Shown here piece by piece: positions 44,025-53,555 of a stretch of 64,000 nucleotides of DNA (position 1 is its first letter; each line of letters starts with the position of its first letter). Source of the DNA: Bifidobacterium sp. ESL0769 (GTDB lineage: Bacteria > Actinomycetota > Actinomycetes > Actinomycetales > Bifidobacteriaceae). The position numbers were made by a program, and so were the translations under genes. The stretch covers positions 558,001 to 622,000 of the forward strand of contig NZ_CP113918.1 of the NCBI RefSeq assembly GCF_029395495.1. The letters are read 5' to 3'. The notes under the pieces are model-generated. The model made no database searches, was not told where the DNA came from, and was given only the letters and a program-made list of their open reading frames with translations.

Positions 44025-44678
44025 ATGTCGTTGCAGAAAGCAAATCGTTCTGCGCTGCTGGGCCGCAAGCTCGGTATGTCGCAGGTTTGGGACGAACAGG
44101 GTTTCTTCGTTCCCGTGACGCTCGTAGATGTGTCCACCAATGTGGTCACCTGCGTCAAGACCGAAGAGAGCGACGGCTATAAGGCCGTTCAGCTCGGCTA
44201 CGGTCAGATTGATCCCACTAAGGTGACCAAGCCCATGGCTGGTCATTTCGCGAAGGCGGGCGTTACCCCGCGTCGTCATCTGGTCGAGGTCCGTACGGAC
44301 AACGTCGACGAATTCAAGCCCGGTCAGGAACTGACCGCCGACTTGTTCGCTGACGGCTCCGTTGTGGACGTCACCGGTACGACCAAGGGCAAGGGCTTCG
44401 CCGGAACCATTAAGCGTTGGGGCTTCAAGTCCTATCGTCGTACTCACGGCTCTCACAAGAACGAGCGTCGCCCCGGCTCTGTCGGTGCTTGCGCTACGCC
44501 GAGCCGTATTTTGAAGGGCAAGCGTATGGCCGGTCGTATGGGCCATGTCACTTCCACCGTGCAGAACCTTGAGGTCGTTTCCTCCGATAAGGAGAACGGC
44601 GTCATCGCCATCAAGGGCGCTCTTCCAGGGCCCAAGGGCGGCATCGTTCTGCTTCGTTCGGCTGTGAAGGGAGCCTGA
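44025..44678 (+). CDS. rplC: 50S ribosomal protein L3
   Basis: 217 residues: LLGRKLGMSQVWDEQGFFVPVTLVD near the start, and the extension that reaches the peptidyl-transferase centre with GSHKNERRPGSVGACATPSR. AAAGGAGGGG precedes the ATG. Assembly initiator protein. Confidence 0.98.
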   Translation: MSLQKANRSALLGRKLGMSQVWDEQGFFVPVTLVDVSTNVVTCVKTEESDGYKAVQLGYGQIDPTKVTKPMAGHFAKAGVTPRRHLVEVRTDNVDEFKPGQELTADLFADGSVVDVTGTTKGKGFAGTIKRWGFKSYRRTHGSHKNERRPGSVGACATPSRILKGKRMAGRMGHVTSTVQNLEVVSSDKENGVIAIKGALPGPKGGIVLLRSAVKGA

Positions 44679-44684
44679 TAAACC

Positions 44685-45344
44685 ATGGCAAAAGTAACAC
44701 TCAATGTCACCGACGCCAAGGGCAAGTCCGCTGGCACCGTTGAGGCGCCGGTCGAGATTTTCGGCATCTCCAATGAAGAGGTCGAGGCTCACGTTCCGCT
44801 GATTCACCAGGTGGTCGTCGCTCAGCTCGCCGCAGCCCGTCAGGGCACGCATGCGGTCAAGAGCCGTGGCGATGTCTCCGGTGGCGGCAAGAAGCCGTGG
44901 AAGCAGAAGGGCACCGGTCGCGCTCGTCAGGGCTCGATTCGCGCTCCTCAGTGGGTTCATGGTGGTATCGCTCACGGCCCGGTGCCGCGCGATTACTCCC
45001 AGCGCACTCCCAAGAAGATGAAGGCCGGCGCGCTGCGCTATGTGCTTTCCAACCGTGCGAACGCCGGACGCGTCGCCGTCGTCGACTTTGGCATCAAGGA
45101 CACTCCGTCCACCAAGGCCGCCGTTGCAGCGCTCACCCCGGTAAGCCAGAACGAGTTCACCACTGTCGTGCTTTCGCGCGACAACGTCAACGAGTGGCTT
45201 TCCGTTCGCAACATCCCGACGGTGCACGTGCTCTTCGCAGATCAGCTCAACACCTACGATGTGGTTACCGCTCAGTATGTCGTCTTCAGCAAGGAAGGCT
45301 TCGATGCCTTCGTCGCTGCCAAGACTGAGCCCAAGGAGGCCTGA
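44685..45344 (+). CDS. rplD: 50S ribosomal protein L4
   Basis: 219 residues: VPLIHQVVVAQLAAARQGTHAVKSRGDVSGGGKKPWKQKGTGRARQGSIRAPQW is the conserved loop lining the exit tunnel (seen in parts: SRGDVSGGGKKPWKQKG, GRARQGSIRAPQW). In other bacteria L4 represses its own S10 operon. Six bases separate it from rplC. Confidence 0.97.
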   Translation: MAKVTLNVTDAKGKSAGTVEAPVEIFGISNEEVEAHVPLIHQVVVAQLAAARQGTHAVKSRGDVSGGGKKPWKQKGTGRARQGSIRAPQWVHGGIAHGPVPRDYSQRTPKKMKAGALRYVLSNRANAGRVAVVDFGIKDTPSTKAAVAALTPVSQNEFTTVVLSRDNVNEWLSVRNIPTVHVLFADQLNTYDVVTAQYVVFSKEGFDAFVAAKTEPKEA

Positions 45345-45349
45345 ACGAT

Positions 45350-45646
45350 ATGGTAGCTATTCACAATCCCGCCCACGACGTCATCATCAAGCCGGTAGTC
45401 TCCGAAAAGAGCTATGCCGCCGGTGACCGTGGTCAGTACACTTTCGTGGTCGCTCCTGATGCCAACAAGGTTCAGATCAAGCAGGCCGTCGAAGAAATCT
45501 TCAATGTCAAGGTGACGAACGTCAACACCCTCAATCGCGCCGGCAAGCGCCAGCGCACCCGTACCGGTTTCGGTCAGCGTGCCAATCAGAAGCGCGCAAT
45601 CGTCACGGTCGCCGAGGGCCAGTCGATCGACATCTTCGGCAACTGA
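45350..45646 (+). CDS. rplW: 50S ribosomal protein L23
   Basis: 98 residues: DVIIKPVVSEKSYAAGDRGQ and FVVAPDANKVQIKQAVEEIFNV. It sits at the tunnel exit and docks trigger factor and SRP. ATG lies five bases after the rplD stop. Confidence 0.97.
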   Translation: MVAIHNPAHDVIIKPVVSEKSYAAGDRGQYTFVVAPDANKVQIKQAVEEIFNVKVTNVNTLNRAGKRQRTRTGFGQRANQKRAIVTVAEGQSIDIFGN

Positions 45647-45681
45647 AGCAATAGCCGAAAAAGTCAAAGGAAGAACTAATT

Positions 45682-46512
45682 ATGGCTATCCGCGTTTATA
45701 AGCCGACGACTCCGGGCCGCCGCAACGCGTCTGTGTCGGATTTCTCCGACCTCACGCGCTCCACGCCTGAGAAGTCGCTGGTACGCAAACTCAACAGCAC
45801 CGGCGGTCGTAACTCATACGGCCGTGTGACCTCCCGCCATCGCGGCGGCGGCCACAAGCGCCAGTACCGTCTCATCGATTTCAAGCGTTGGGACAAGGAC
45901 GGCGTTCCCGCCAAGGTTGCTGAGATCGAATATGATCCGAACCGCTCCGCCCGTATCGCCCTCCTGCATTATGCAGACGGCGAGAAGCGCTACATCGTGG
46001 CGCCGAAGGGCATCAAGCAGGGTGACGTCATCGAGACCGGCGAAAATGCCGATATCAAGCCCGGCAACAATCTGCCGCTGCGCAATATCCCCACCGGTAC
46101 GATCGTCCACGCCATTGAGCTCCGTCCTCTGGGCGGCGCCAAGATCGCGCGCTCCGCTGGTGCAGGCGTTCAGCTTGTCGCCAAGGACGGTGCTTACGCC
46201 CAGCTGCGTATGCCGTCCGGAGAAATCCGCAACGTCGACGCACGCTGCCGCGCCACCGTCGGTGAGGTCGGCAACTCCGATCACGCCAACGTGCAGCTCG
46301 GCAAGGCCGGTCGCGCCCGCTGGATGGGCAAGCGCCCGATCACCCGTGGTGAGTCCATGAACCCGGTCGACCACCCGCACGGTGGTACCACTCGCGGTGG
46401 TAAGCCGCCAGTGTCGCCGTGGGGCAAGGGCGAAGTTCGTACTCGCCGTCCGAAGAAGGCTTCGAACAAGATGATTGTTCGTCGTCGTCCCAATGGCAAG
46501 AACCGTAAGTAA
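45682..46512 (+). CDS. rplB: 50S ribosomal protein L2
   Basis: 276 residues: [42 protein letters not shown] and the conserved [22 protein letters not shown] with the histidine near the peptidyl-transferase centre. AAAGGAAGAA precedes the ATG. Confidence 0.98.
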   Translation: MAIRVYKPTTPGRRNASVSDFSDLTRSTPEKSLVRKLNSTGGRNSYGRVTSRHRGGGHKRQYRLIDFKRWDKDGVPAKVAEIEYDPNRSARIALLHYADGEKRYIVAPKGIKQGDVIETGENADIKPGNNLPLRNIPTGTIVHAIELRPLGGAKIARSAGAGVQLVAKDGAYAQLRMPSGEIRNVDARCRATVGEVGNSDHANVQLGKAGRARWMGKRPITRGESMNPVDHPHGGTTRGGKPPVSPWGKGEVRTRRPKKASNKMIVRRRPNGKNRK

Positions 46513-46526
46513 GGAGCGTCGAATAG

Positions 46527-46805
46527 ATGTCACGTAGCATCAAGAAGGGCCCCTTCGTCGACGCCCATTTACAGAAGAAAGTCGACGAACAGAACGAGAA
46601 GGGCACGAAGAACGTCATCAAGACGTGGTCGCGCCGTTCGATGATCACTCCGGACTTCATCGGTCACACCTTCGCTGTGCATGATGGTCGCAAGCATGTC
46701 CCGGTCTTCGTGACCGAGTCCATGGTTGGCCACAAGCTCGGCGAATTCGCGCCGACAAAGACCTTCCGTGGTCACGTTCATGATGACAAAAAAGCTCGCC
46801 GCTAA
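46527..46805 (+). CDS. rpsS: 30S ribosomal protein S19
   Basis: 92 residues: [40 protein letters not shown] and [20 protein letters not shown]. Forms a complex with S13 in the small-subunit head. AAGGAG precedes the ATG. Confidence 0.98.
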   Translation: MSRSIKKGPFVDAHLQKKVDEQNEKGTKNVIKTWSRRSMITPDFIGHTFAVHDGRKHVPVFVTESMVGHKLGEFAPTKTFRGHVHDDKKARR

Positions 46806-46820
46806 AGGAAGAGAAAGATT

Positions 46821-47180
46821 ATGGAAGCTAAAGCAATCGCACGTCACGTCCGTGTGACGCCGCGCAAGGCTCGCCGCATGGTCGACCTCATCCGAGGCAA
46901 AAAAGTGAGCGAAGCCGTCACCATCCTGAAATTCGCCCCGCAGGACGCCTCTGAGCCAGTGCTCAAGGTACTGCAGAGCGCCACCGCGAACGCCCGCGTC
47001 AAGGCCGACAAGGCCGGCGAGGCGTTCCGTGAGAACGACCTGTATGTGAAAGAGACCTATGTGGACGAAGGCGTGACGCTCAAGCGTTTCCGTGCTCGTG
47101 CACAGGGCCGCGCCGGACGCATCAACAAGCGCACCAGCCACATCACCGTCGTTGTCGCCAGCAAGGAAGGAGCCCGCTAA
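46821..47180 (+). CDS. rplV: 50S ribosomal protein L22
   Basis: 119 residues: [20 protein letters not shown] at the start and the tunnel loop [20 protein letters not shown], part of the macrolide-resistance hotspot. AAAGGAAGAG precedes the ATG. Confidence 0.98.
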   Translation: MEAKAIARHVRVTPRKARRMVDLIRGKKVSEAVTILKFAPQDASEPVLKVLQSATANARVKADKAGEAFRENDLYVKETYVDEGVTLKRFRARAQGRAGRINKRTSHITVVVASKEGAR

Positions 47181-47182
47181 AG

Positions 47183-48022
47183 ATGGGTCAGAAGATCAAT
47201 CCGTTAGGCTACCGCCTGGGTATCACTGAAGACCACCGTTCGAAGTGGTTCTCCGATTCCAACAAGCCTGGTGAGCGTTACAGCGACTTCGTCCTCGAGG
47301 ACGACAAGATTCGCAAGGCCATGAACAAGGACCTCGAGCGTGCAGGCGTGTCCCGCATCATCATCGAGCGCACCCGTGACCGCGTGCGTGTGGACATCCA
47401 CACCGCTCGCCCGGGCATTGTCATCGGTCGTCGTGGAGCAGAGGCCGAACGTGTTCGCGCCAAGCTCGAGAAGATCACGGGCAAGCAGGTTCAGCTCAAC
47501 ATCTTCGAAGTCAAGAACGCCGCTCTGGACGCCCAGCTTGTCGCTCAGTCCATCGCCGAGCAGCTGACCAACCGTGTCACGTTCCGTCGTGCCATGCGCA
47601 AGGCTCAGCAGGACGCGATGCGTGCTGGCGCCAAGGGTATCCGCATCAAGCTCTCCGGCCGCCTTGGAGGCGCCGAGATGAGCCGTTCCGAGTTCTATCG
47701 TGAGGGTCGCGTTCCGCTGCAGACCCTTCGCGCTTTGATTGATTACGGTTTCTTCGAAGCCCGTACGACCTACGGTCGTATCGGTGTGAAGGTCTGGATC
47801 TACAAGGGCGACATGACCGAACGTCAGTTCGATGAGCAGCAGGCCCAGCAGGACAACAACCGTGGACGCCGTGGCGGCGATCGTCGCCCGCGTCGTGGTG
47901 GTCGTCCTTCCGGTGCTCGTGGTTCCAAGCCAGCAGAAGCCAAGGCCCCTCAGGCTGAGGCCGCTGCTGCAGCCGAACCCGCAGCAGCCGCAGCACCTGC
48001 CGCCTCGGAAGCAAAGGAGTGA
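47183..48022 (+). CDS. rpsC: 30S ribosomal protein S3
   Basis: 279 residues: [20 protein letters not shown], the KH domain with [16 protein letters not shown], and [20 protein letters not shown]. The last ~65 residues are an Arg/Gly then Ala/Pro/Glu-rich extension ([19 protein letters not shown] …) not present in E. coli S3. Two bases after rplV. Confidence 0.97.
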   Translation: MGQKINPLGYRLGITEDHRSKWFSDSNKPGERYSDFVLEDDKIRKAMNKDLERAGVSRIIIERTRDRVRVDIHTARPGIVIGRRGAEAERVRAKLEKITGKQVQLNIFEVKNAALDAQLVAQSIAEQLTNRVTFRRAMRKAQQDAMRAGAKGIRIKLSGRLGGAEMSRSEFYREGRVPLQTLRALIDYGFFEARTTYGRIGVKVWIYKGDMTERQFDEQQAQQDNNRGRRGGDRRPRRGGRPSGARGSKPAEAKAPQAEAAAAAEPAAAAAPAASEAKE

Positions 48023-48028
48023 GCAGAT

Positions 48029-48448
48029 ATGCTTATCCCAAAGAGGACTAAGTACCGTAAACAGCAGCGTCCGAAGCGTCGCGGCATGTCCAAGGGCGGC
48101 AATGAGATCGCGTTCGGCGATTATGGCATTCAGGCTCTGGCCCCTGCCTACATCTCCAACCGTCAGATCGAGGCTGCTCGTATCGCCATGACCCGCTACA
48201 TCAAGCGTGGCGGTCGTGTGTGGATCACGATCTTCCCGGATCGTCCTTTGACCAAGCACGCGCTCGGAAGCCGAATGGGTTCCGGCAAGGGCACCCCGGA
48301 GTCCTGGATCGCCAATGTGCATCCTGGACGCGTGATGTTCGAAATCGGCGGCGTCGACGAGGCAACTGCGAAGGAAGCCCTTCGCCGCGCCATCGACAAG
48401 CTGCCGATGAAGTGCCGCATTATCGCACGTGAAGGCGGTGACATCTGA
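48029..48448 (+). CDS. rplP: 50S ribosomal protein L16
   Basis: 139 residues: [40 protein letters not shown] and [20 protein letters not shown]. Binds near the A-site of the large subunit. Its TGA overlaps the ATG of rpmC. Confidence 0.98.
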   Translation: MLIPKRTKYRKQQRPKRRGMSKGGNEIAFGDYGIQALAPAYISNRQIEAARIAMTRYIKRGGRVWITIFPDRPLTKHALGSRMGSGKGTPESWIANVHPGRVMFEIGGVDEATAKEALRRAIDKLPMKCRIIAREGGDI

Positions 48449-48705
48449 TGTCAGTCGGAACTGAAGACTACACCATCAAGAATCTCAACGAGAAGACCAA
48501 TGGCGAGATCGAGGGCTTCCTCAAGAAGTCCAAGGAAGAGCTCTTCAATCTGCGCTTCCAGAACGCCACCGGTCAGCTTGACAACTCTGCTAGGCTCAAG
48601 GCCGTGAAGCACGATATCGCCAGGATGTACACCGTCCTGCGTGAGCGTGAACTCGGCATCAGCCAGGAGCCTGAGTCGGGCGACACGAAGACTGAGGAGA
48701 AGTAA
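48448..48705 (+). CDS. rpmC: 50S ribosomal protein L29
   Basis: 85 residues: [20 protein letters not shown] and [20 protein letters not shown], then an acidic tail ([12 protein letters not shown]). Overlaps rplP by ATGA-type coupling. Confidence 0.96.
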   Translation: MSVGTEDYTIKNLNEKTNGEIEGFLKKSKEELFNLRFQNATGQLDNSARLKAVKHDIARMYTVLRERELGISQEPESGDTKTEEK

Positions 48706-48707
48706 GC

Positions 48708-48974
48708 ATGGCTGAAAAGCAAGAGCGCAACTTCCGCAAGACTCGTAGCGGTTACGTCGTGTCCGACGCAATGGACAAGACCATCACCGTCGAGCTCGAG
48801 CAGCGTTCGACCCACCCGCTGTACGGCAAGGTCGTCCGCTCCACTCGTAAGGTCAAGGTTCATGACGAGCACAACGACGCCCACAACGGCGATTTCGTGC
48901 GTATCATGGAAACCCGGCCTTTGAGCAAGACCAAGCGTTGGCGTCTCGACTCCATCGTCGAACGCGCCAAGTAA
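48708..48974 (+). CDS. rpsQ: 30S ribosomal protein S17
   Basis: 88 residues: [39 protein letters not shown] and [20 protein letters not shown]. Primary 16S rRNA binder. Last gene before a 71-bp gap that precedes rplN. Confidence 0.97.
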   Translation: MAEKQERNFRKTRSGYVVSDAMDKTITVELEQRSTHPLYGKVVRSTRKVKVHDEHNDAHNGDFVRIMETRPLSKTKRWRLDSIVERAK

Positions 48975-49045
48975 CAAGTTCGGCAAGGCTCCGCTGCTCA
49001 CCTTCACGGGTGGCAGGGGAGAACCAGCGCGGCTAAGGAGAATCA

Positions 49046-49414
49046 ATGATTCAGCAGGAAACGCGGCTTCATGTCGCCGACAACACGGGTGCCAAGGAGA
49101 TTTTGGCCATCCGAGTGCTCGGCGGATCGAAGCGACGCTATGCCGGCATCGGCGACGTGATCGTCGCCTCCGTCAAGGACGCGATCCCTGGCGGGTCGGT
49201 CAAGAAGGGCGATGTGGTCAAGGCCGTTGTCGTCCGTACGGTAAAAGAGCATCGTCGTAAAGACGGCTCATACATCAAGTTCGACGAGAACGCTGCGGTT
49301 ATTCTTGGCTCCGGCCATGAACCCAAGGGCACTCGTATCTTCGGACCGGTCGGACGTGAACTGCGTGACAAGCGCTTCATGAAGATCGTGTCCCTCGCCC
49401 CGGAGGTGATCTGA
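49046..49414 (+). CDS. rplN: 50S ribosomal protein L14
   Basis: 122 residues: [40 protein letters not shown] and [20 protein letters not shown]. At the subunit interface. AAGGAG precedes the ATG. Confidence 0.98.
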   Translation: MIQQETRLHVADNTGAKEILAIRVLGGSKRRYAGIGDVIVASVKDAIPGGSVKKGDVVKAVVVRTVKEHRRKDGSYIKFDENAAVILGSGHEPKGTRIFGPVGRELRDKRFMKIVSLAPEVI

Positions 49415-49415
49415 A

Positions 49416-49751
49416 ATGGTAGCCAAGATCAAGACCGGTGACCAGGTCAAGGTCATTCGCGGCAAGGATCGCGGCAAAGAGGGCAAGGTCACCAAGGTGC
49501 TTGCCAACGACCGTCTGATCGTCGAGGGTGTGCAGATCGTCAAGAAGCACGTGCGTGCAACCCAGCAGGGCCAGCAGTCCGGCATCGTCTCCGTTGAGGC
49601 GCCGATTCATCGCTCCAATGTGATGGTCATCGACCCGGAGACCAAGGAACCGACCCGCGTTGGTGTCAAGGTCACGACCAAGGCCCAGGACGGCAAGGTC
49701 AAGACCGTGCGCACCCGCATCGCCAAGAAATCAGGAAAGGAGCTGGCATGA
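49416..49751 (+). CDS. rplX: 50S ribosomal protein L24
   Basis: 111 residues: [20 protein letters not shown] is the KOW motif, then [20 protein letters not shown]. Assembly initiator. Its TGA overlaps the ATG of rplE. Confidence 0.97.
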   Translation: MVAKIKTGDQVKVIRGKDRGKEGKVTKVLANDRLIVEGVQIVKKHVRATQQGQQSGIVSVEAPIHRSNVMVIDPETKEPTRVGVKVTTKAQDGKVKTVRTRIAKKSGKELA

Positions 49752-50320
49752 GCGATACAACCGTCGAAGCGCCGGCAACACCGCGCCTGAAGCAGCAGTA
49801 CATCGACAAGATCGTGCCTGAGCTCGAGAAGGAATTCAAGTATTCCAACCCGATGCAGGTCGCCAAGGTCCAGAAAGTCGTCGTCTCCATGGGCGTCGGC
49901 GCTGCGGCCCGTGACTCCAAGCTCATCGAAGGCGCCGTCAAGGATTTGACCGCCATCACCGGCCAGAAGCCGAAGATCACCAAGGCCAAGAAGTCCGTCG
50001 CGCAGTTCCATCTGCGTGAAGGTCAGGCTATCGGTGCATACGTGACGCTTCGCGGCGACCGTATGTGGGAGTTCCTCGACAGGCTGCTCGTTCTTGCTCT
50101 GCCGCGTATCCGCGATTTCCGCGGCATCAGCGACAAGCAATTCGATGGCCAGGGCAACTACAACTTCGGTCTCACCGAGCAGTCCATGTTCCACGAGATC
50201 GATCCTGACACGATCGATCATCAGCGTGGTATGGATATCACCGTGGTGACCAGCACCAAGGATGACAAGGAAGCTCGGGCATTGCTCAAGCACCTTGGCT
50301 TCCCCTTCAAGGAGAACTGA
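49748..50320 (+). CDS. rplE: 50S ribosomal protein L5
   Basis: 190 residues: [40 protein letters not shown] and [20 protein letters not shown]. Binds 5S rRNA. Overlaps rplX by ATGA. Confidence 0.98.
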   Translation: MSDTTVEAPATPRLKQQYIDKIVPELEKEFKYSNPMQVAKVQKVVVSMGVGAAARDSKLIEGAVKDLTAITGQKPKITKAKKSVAQFHLREGQAIGAYVTLRGDRMWEFLDRLLVLALPRIRDFRGISDKQFDGQGNYNFGLTEQSMFHEIDPDTIDHQRGMDITVVTSTKDDKEARALLKHLGFPFKEN

Positions 50321-50321
50321 A

Positions 50322-50507
50322 ATGGCAAAAACCGCTCTTAGAAACAAGGCTGCTGCCAAACCAAAGTTCAAGGTGCGCGGCTATACGCGCTGCCAGGTTT
50401 GCGGCCGTCCCCACTCCGTATATCGCAAGTTCGGCCTGTGCCGCATCTGCCTTCGCGAGAAGGCTCATCGTGGCGAGCTGCCCGGAGTTACGAAGTCCAG
50501 TTGGTAA
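50322..50507 (+). CDS. rpsN: 30S ribosomal protein S14 (type Z, zinc-binding)
   Basis: 61 residues: [20 protein letters not shown] then [20 protein letters not shown]. The two CxxC pairs mark the short zinc-binding form (rpsZ). One base after rplE with GGAG before it. Confidence 0.97.
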   Translation: MAKTALRNKAAAKPKFKVRGYTRCQVCGRPHSVYRKFGLCRICLREKAHRGELPGVTKSSW

Positions 50508-50530
50508 ACATCGACGCTGAAGGTCCTCGG

Positions 50531-50559
50531 CCGGGGCAGGTTATCAATACCTGCTCCGG
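50531..50559 (+). promoter_or_regulatory. Strong hairpin between rpsN and rpsH
   Basis: CCGGGGCAGGT (50531-50541) pairs with ACCTGCTCCGG (50549-50559), with one G-T pair, in the 88-bp gap before rpsH. No T run, so an RNA-processing or protein-binding (S8?) site is more likely than a terminator. Confidence 0.5.
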
Positions 50560-50595
50560 CGGAGGAAACCACGGCGAGAAAGGGCGTTAGCCCAC

Positions 50596-50994
50596 ATGAC
50601 AATGACAGATCCAATCGCAGACATGCTTACGCGTCTGCGTAATGCGAGTGCGGCGAAGCATGAGACCGTTTCGATGCCGTACTCCAAGTTTAAGGCGGCG
50701 ATCGCCGAGATCCTCAAGCGTGAAGGTTATATTAAAGACTTCACCGCTACGGATGCTCGCGTCGGCCAGAACCTTGAGATCACGCTGAAGTACGGTCCCA
50801 ATGGCGAGCGTGCCATTCAGGGCATCAAGCGCATCTCGAAGCCCGGCCTGCGTCGCTATGCGAAGTCGGACGCACTGCCGATGCCACTCGGTGGCATGGG
50901 TGTCGCGATCATTTCGACCAGTGCAGGATTGTTGACCCAGAAAGATTGCCTCGACCGGGGCATCGGCGGCGAGATCGTCGCCTTCGTTTGGTGA
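50596..50994 (+). CDS. rpsH: 30S ribosomal protein S8
   Basis: 132 residues: [20 protein letters not shown], then [20 protein letters not shown] and [20 protein letters not shown]. Central 16S rRNA binder. In E. coli S8 represses the spc operon by binding its mRNA. Confidence 0.97.
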   Translation: MTMTDPIADMLTRLRNASAAKHETVSMPYSKFKAAIAEILKREGYIKDFTATDARVGQNLEITLKYGPNGERAIQGIKRISKPGLRRYAKSDALPMPLGGMGVAIISTSAGLLTQKDCLDRGIGGEIVAFVW

Positions 50995-51010
50995 GGAAGG
51001 AGAGCTAAAC

Positions 51011-51550
51011 ATGGCATCACATATTGGTAAGCTCCCCGTCACCATTCCGGCAGGCGTGGAAGTCAAGATCGACGGACAGAACTTCAGCGTCAAGGGCGCC
51101 AAGGGTTCTGATTCCTACACTATTCCCGACGGCATCACCGCCCGTGTCGAAGACAACACCATTTACTTCGACGCGGTTGATGATCAGCTGCAGACCCGTG
51201 CAGACCACGGTCTGGCCCGTTCCATCGTCGCTTCGATGGTCCAGGGTGTGCACGACGGATTCAGCAAGACGCTGGACATCGTCGGCACCGGTTACCGTGC
51301 GCAAATGAAGGGCAAGGGCATTGAGTTCTCGCTCGGCTATTCGCACACCATCACCGTCAACCCGCCCGAAGGCATCACCTTCGAGCTGCCGAACGCCAAC
51401 CAGGTGGTCGTCAAGGGTATTGACAAGCAGGCGGTCGGTCAGGCCGCGGCCAATATCCGCGCACTTCGCAAGCCGGAACCCTACAAGGGCAAGGGCATCA
51501 AGTACTCCGACGAACACATCCTGCGCAAGGCTGGAAAGGCTGGTAAGTGA
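51011..51550 (+). CDS. rplF: 50S ribosomal protein L6
   Basis: 179 residues: [20 protein letters not shown] at the start, [20 protein letters not shown], and [20 protein letters not shown] at the end. Near the factor-binding site. GGAAGGAG precedes the ATG. Confidence 0.97.
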   Translation: MASHIGKLPVTIPAGVEVKIDGQNFSVKGAKGSDSYTIPDGITARVEDNTIYFDAVDDQLQTRADHGLARSIVASMVQGVHDGFSKTLDIVGTGYRAQMKGKGIEFSLGYSHTITVNPPEGITFELPNANQVVVKGIDKQAVGQAAANIRALRKPEPYKGKGIKYSDEHILRKAGKAGK

Positions 51551-51551
51551 T

Positions 51552-51923
51552 ATGACAGTCAAGATTTTCGGTAAAGGCAAGAAAGTCGCAAGGCTTCGTC
51601 GTCACGCTCGTCTGCGCAAGCACATCAGTGGCACCGCAGAGCGTCCACGTCTCGTTGTCACCCGTTCGAACCGTCACATGGTCGCTCAGATCGTTGACGA
51701 TACCAAGGGCGTCACTTTGGTCAGCGAGTCCACTATTACCCATGATTTCGATGGGTTCAAGGGCACCAAGACCGAAGCCGCACAGAAGGTCGGCGAGTTG
51801 ATTGCCAAGAAGGCCAAGGATGCGGGCATCGATTCCGTCGTCTTCGACCGTGGTGGCAACAAGTATCATGGTCGCGTCGCAGCGGTTGCTGAAGGCGCCC
51901 GTCAGGGAGGTCTTGCACTGTGA
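51552..51923 (+). CDS. rplR: 50S ribosomal protein L18
   Basis: 123 residues: [40 protein letters not shown] and [20 protein letters not shown]. 5S rRNA binder. ATG is two bases after the rplF stop; its end overlaps the GTG of rpsE. Confidence 0.97.
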   Translation: MTVKIFGKGKKVARLRRHARLRKHISGTAERPRLVVTRSNRHMVAQIVDDTKGVTLVSESTITHDFDGFKGTKTEAAQKVGELIAKKAKDAGIDSVVFDRGGNKYHGRVAAVAEGARQGGLAL

Positions 51924-52675
51924 GCGACAACGAAAAGGAAACCCAAGTGACTGAAGAAAATCAGAACACGCAGGCGTCCAACGACAACAAGGGTCAGCGT
52001 AACGACGATCGTCGCGGTTCACGCCGTGGCGGACGTGGCGAAGGCCGTCGAGGAGAGCGTCGCGGTGAACGCCGTGGCCGTCGCGAGGAAAATCGTGGCG
52101 ACGAGCTGCTCGATCGCGTCGTGACCATCAACCGCGTTTCCAAGACCCGTAAGGGTGGTCGTAGCATGAGCTTCGCCGCTCTCGTGGTGGTCGGAGACGG
52201 CAACGGCACCGTCGGTGTTGGCTATGGCAAGTCCCGTGAGGTTCCTGCCGCCATCGCCAAGGGTCAGCTTGACGCCAAGAAGCACATGTTCACCGTTCCG
52301 CGCGTTCGCGGCACTGTGACCCACCCGGTCATCGGCCATGACGCAGCAGGCACCGTTCTGCTTCGCCCCGCTGCTCCCGGCACCGGTGTAATCGCCGGCG
52401 GTGCTGTCCGCGCCGTCATGGAGTGCGCCGGCATCTCCGATATTCTCACCAAGTCCATGGGCAGCGCCACCGCGGTCAACGTGGTTCGCGCCACCGTGGA
52501 TGCCCTGAAGCAGCTCGAGGAGCCGGAAGAGATCGCGGCACGCCGTGGTTTGACCGTTGAACAAGTCGCTCCTGACACCCTGCTCCGTGCTCGTGCCGAA
52601 GGCATCGCCGAGGCCCGCAAGGCCCGTGAGGATGCCAAGGCCGAGGCCGAACAAGCCAAGGATGGTGAAGAGTAA
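51920..52675 (+). CDS. rpsE: 30S ribosomal protein S5
   Basis: 251 residues. Residues 1-58 are an Asn/Gln then Arg/Gly/Glu-rich extension ([20 protein letters not shown]), followed by the S5 core [20 protein letters not shown] and [20 protein letters not shown], and an acidic/Ala-rich tail. E. coli S5 is ~167 residues. GTG start overlaps rplR; the TAA overlaps ATG of rpmD. Confidence 0.96.
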   Translation: MSDNEKETQVTEENQNTQASNDNKGQRNDDRRGSRRGGRGEGRRGERRGERRGRREENRGDELLDRVVTINRVSKTRKGGRSMSFAALVVVGDGNGTVGVGYGKSREVPAAIAKGQLDAKKHMFTVPRVRGTVTHPVIGHDAAGTVLLRPAAPGTGVIAGGAVRAVMECAGISDILTKSMGSATAVNVVRATVDALKQLEEPEEIAARRGLTVEQVAPDTLLRARAEGIAEARKAREDAKAEAEQAKDGEE

Positions 52676-52854
52676 TGGCAGATCTGAAGATCACACTCAC
52701 AAAAGGTCTGGTCAACCGCAAGCCTGCCCAGCGCGACACTGTTCGCACGCTCGGCCTGCACAAGATCGGTCAGACGGTTGTCCGTGAGGACACTCCTGCA
52801 ACCCGCGGTCTGATCAATGCGGTTCGCCATTTGGTCACGGTTGAGGAGGCCTGA
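52675..52854 (+). CDS. rpmD: 50S ribosomal protein L30
   Basis: 59 residues: [39 protein letters not shown] and a short helix. Its ATG shares a base with the rpsE stop, and its TGA is one base from the rplO ATG. Confidence 0.96.
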   Translation: MADLKITLTKGLVNRKPAQRDTVRTLGLHKIGQTVVREDTPATRGLINAVRHLVTVEEA

Positions 52855-52855
52855 T

Positions 52856-53317
52856 ATGGCAGAACAAGAAGAAAACACTATTTTGCAGATGCATGATCTG
52901 CGTCCGGCTCCCGGTGCCAAGAAGAATCGCATCCGTGTCGGCCGTGGTGAAGGTTCCAAGGGTAAGACCTCGGGACGTGGCGCCAAGGGCACGTTGAAGC
53001 GTTATCAGGTTCGTCCTGGCTTCGAAGGTGGCCAGCTGCCTCTGTACATGCGTCTTCCGAAGCTTCGCGGTTTCAAGAGCCCCTTTAAGAAGGAGTTCCA
53101 GGTCGTCAATGTCTCCGCTCTCTCCGAGCTGTTCCCGAAGGGTGGAGAGGTCAGCGTCGAGGATTTGGTCAAGGCCGGTGCGGTTCGCGCCGGATACCCT
53201 GTCAAGGTCCTAGGCGACGGTGAGACCAAGGTGGCGTTCACACTCAAGGGCGTGAAGGCTTCCAAGTCCGCCAAGGCCAAGATTGAAGCTGCAGGCGGCT
53301 CCATTTCCGAAGAGTAA
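52856..53317 (+). CDS. rplO: 50S ribosomal protein L15
   Basis: 153 residues: [40 protein letters not shown] and [23 protein letters not shown] 52856 has GAGGAGG upstream inside rpmD. A terminator follows, so secY has its own transcription start. Confidence 0.97.
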   Translation: MAEQEENTILQMHDLRPAPGAKKNRIRVGRGEGSKGKTSGRGAKGTLKRYQVRPGFEGGQLPLYMRLPKLRGFKSPFKKEFQVVNVSALSELFPKGGEVSVEDLVKAGAVRAGYPVKVLGDGETKVAFTLKGVKASKSAKAKIEAAGGSISEE

Positions 53318-53366
53318 TTCGGATGTCTTTGCGTTGTGGAGTTTAGTCTCCATATAACGTTATATC

Positions 53367-53402
53367 TGGTCCTCCTTGCAATGAGCGGGGAGGACCATTT
53401 TA
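53367..53402 (+). terminator. rplO terminator
   Basis: TGGTCCTCC (53367-53375) pairs with GGAGGACCA (53389-53397), followed by TTTTATT. It splits the superoperon between rplO and secY. Confidence 0.88.
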
Positions 53403-53555
53403 TTAGCTGCGACAAGACGCAAAATTATAGATTGATACGTGTTGATTGATTTAATTGCGTTGTGAGCGGCATTTGGTAGACGCTTGACGCTAAGATTATC
53501 GTTTAGTGTGTTTGCATCGGTACATCAGGTGTGCCGAATAGGGAAGGAAATCCAG

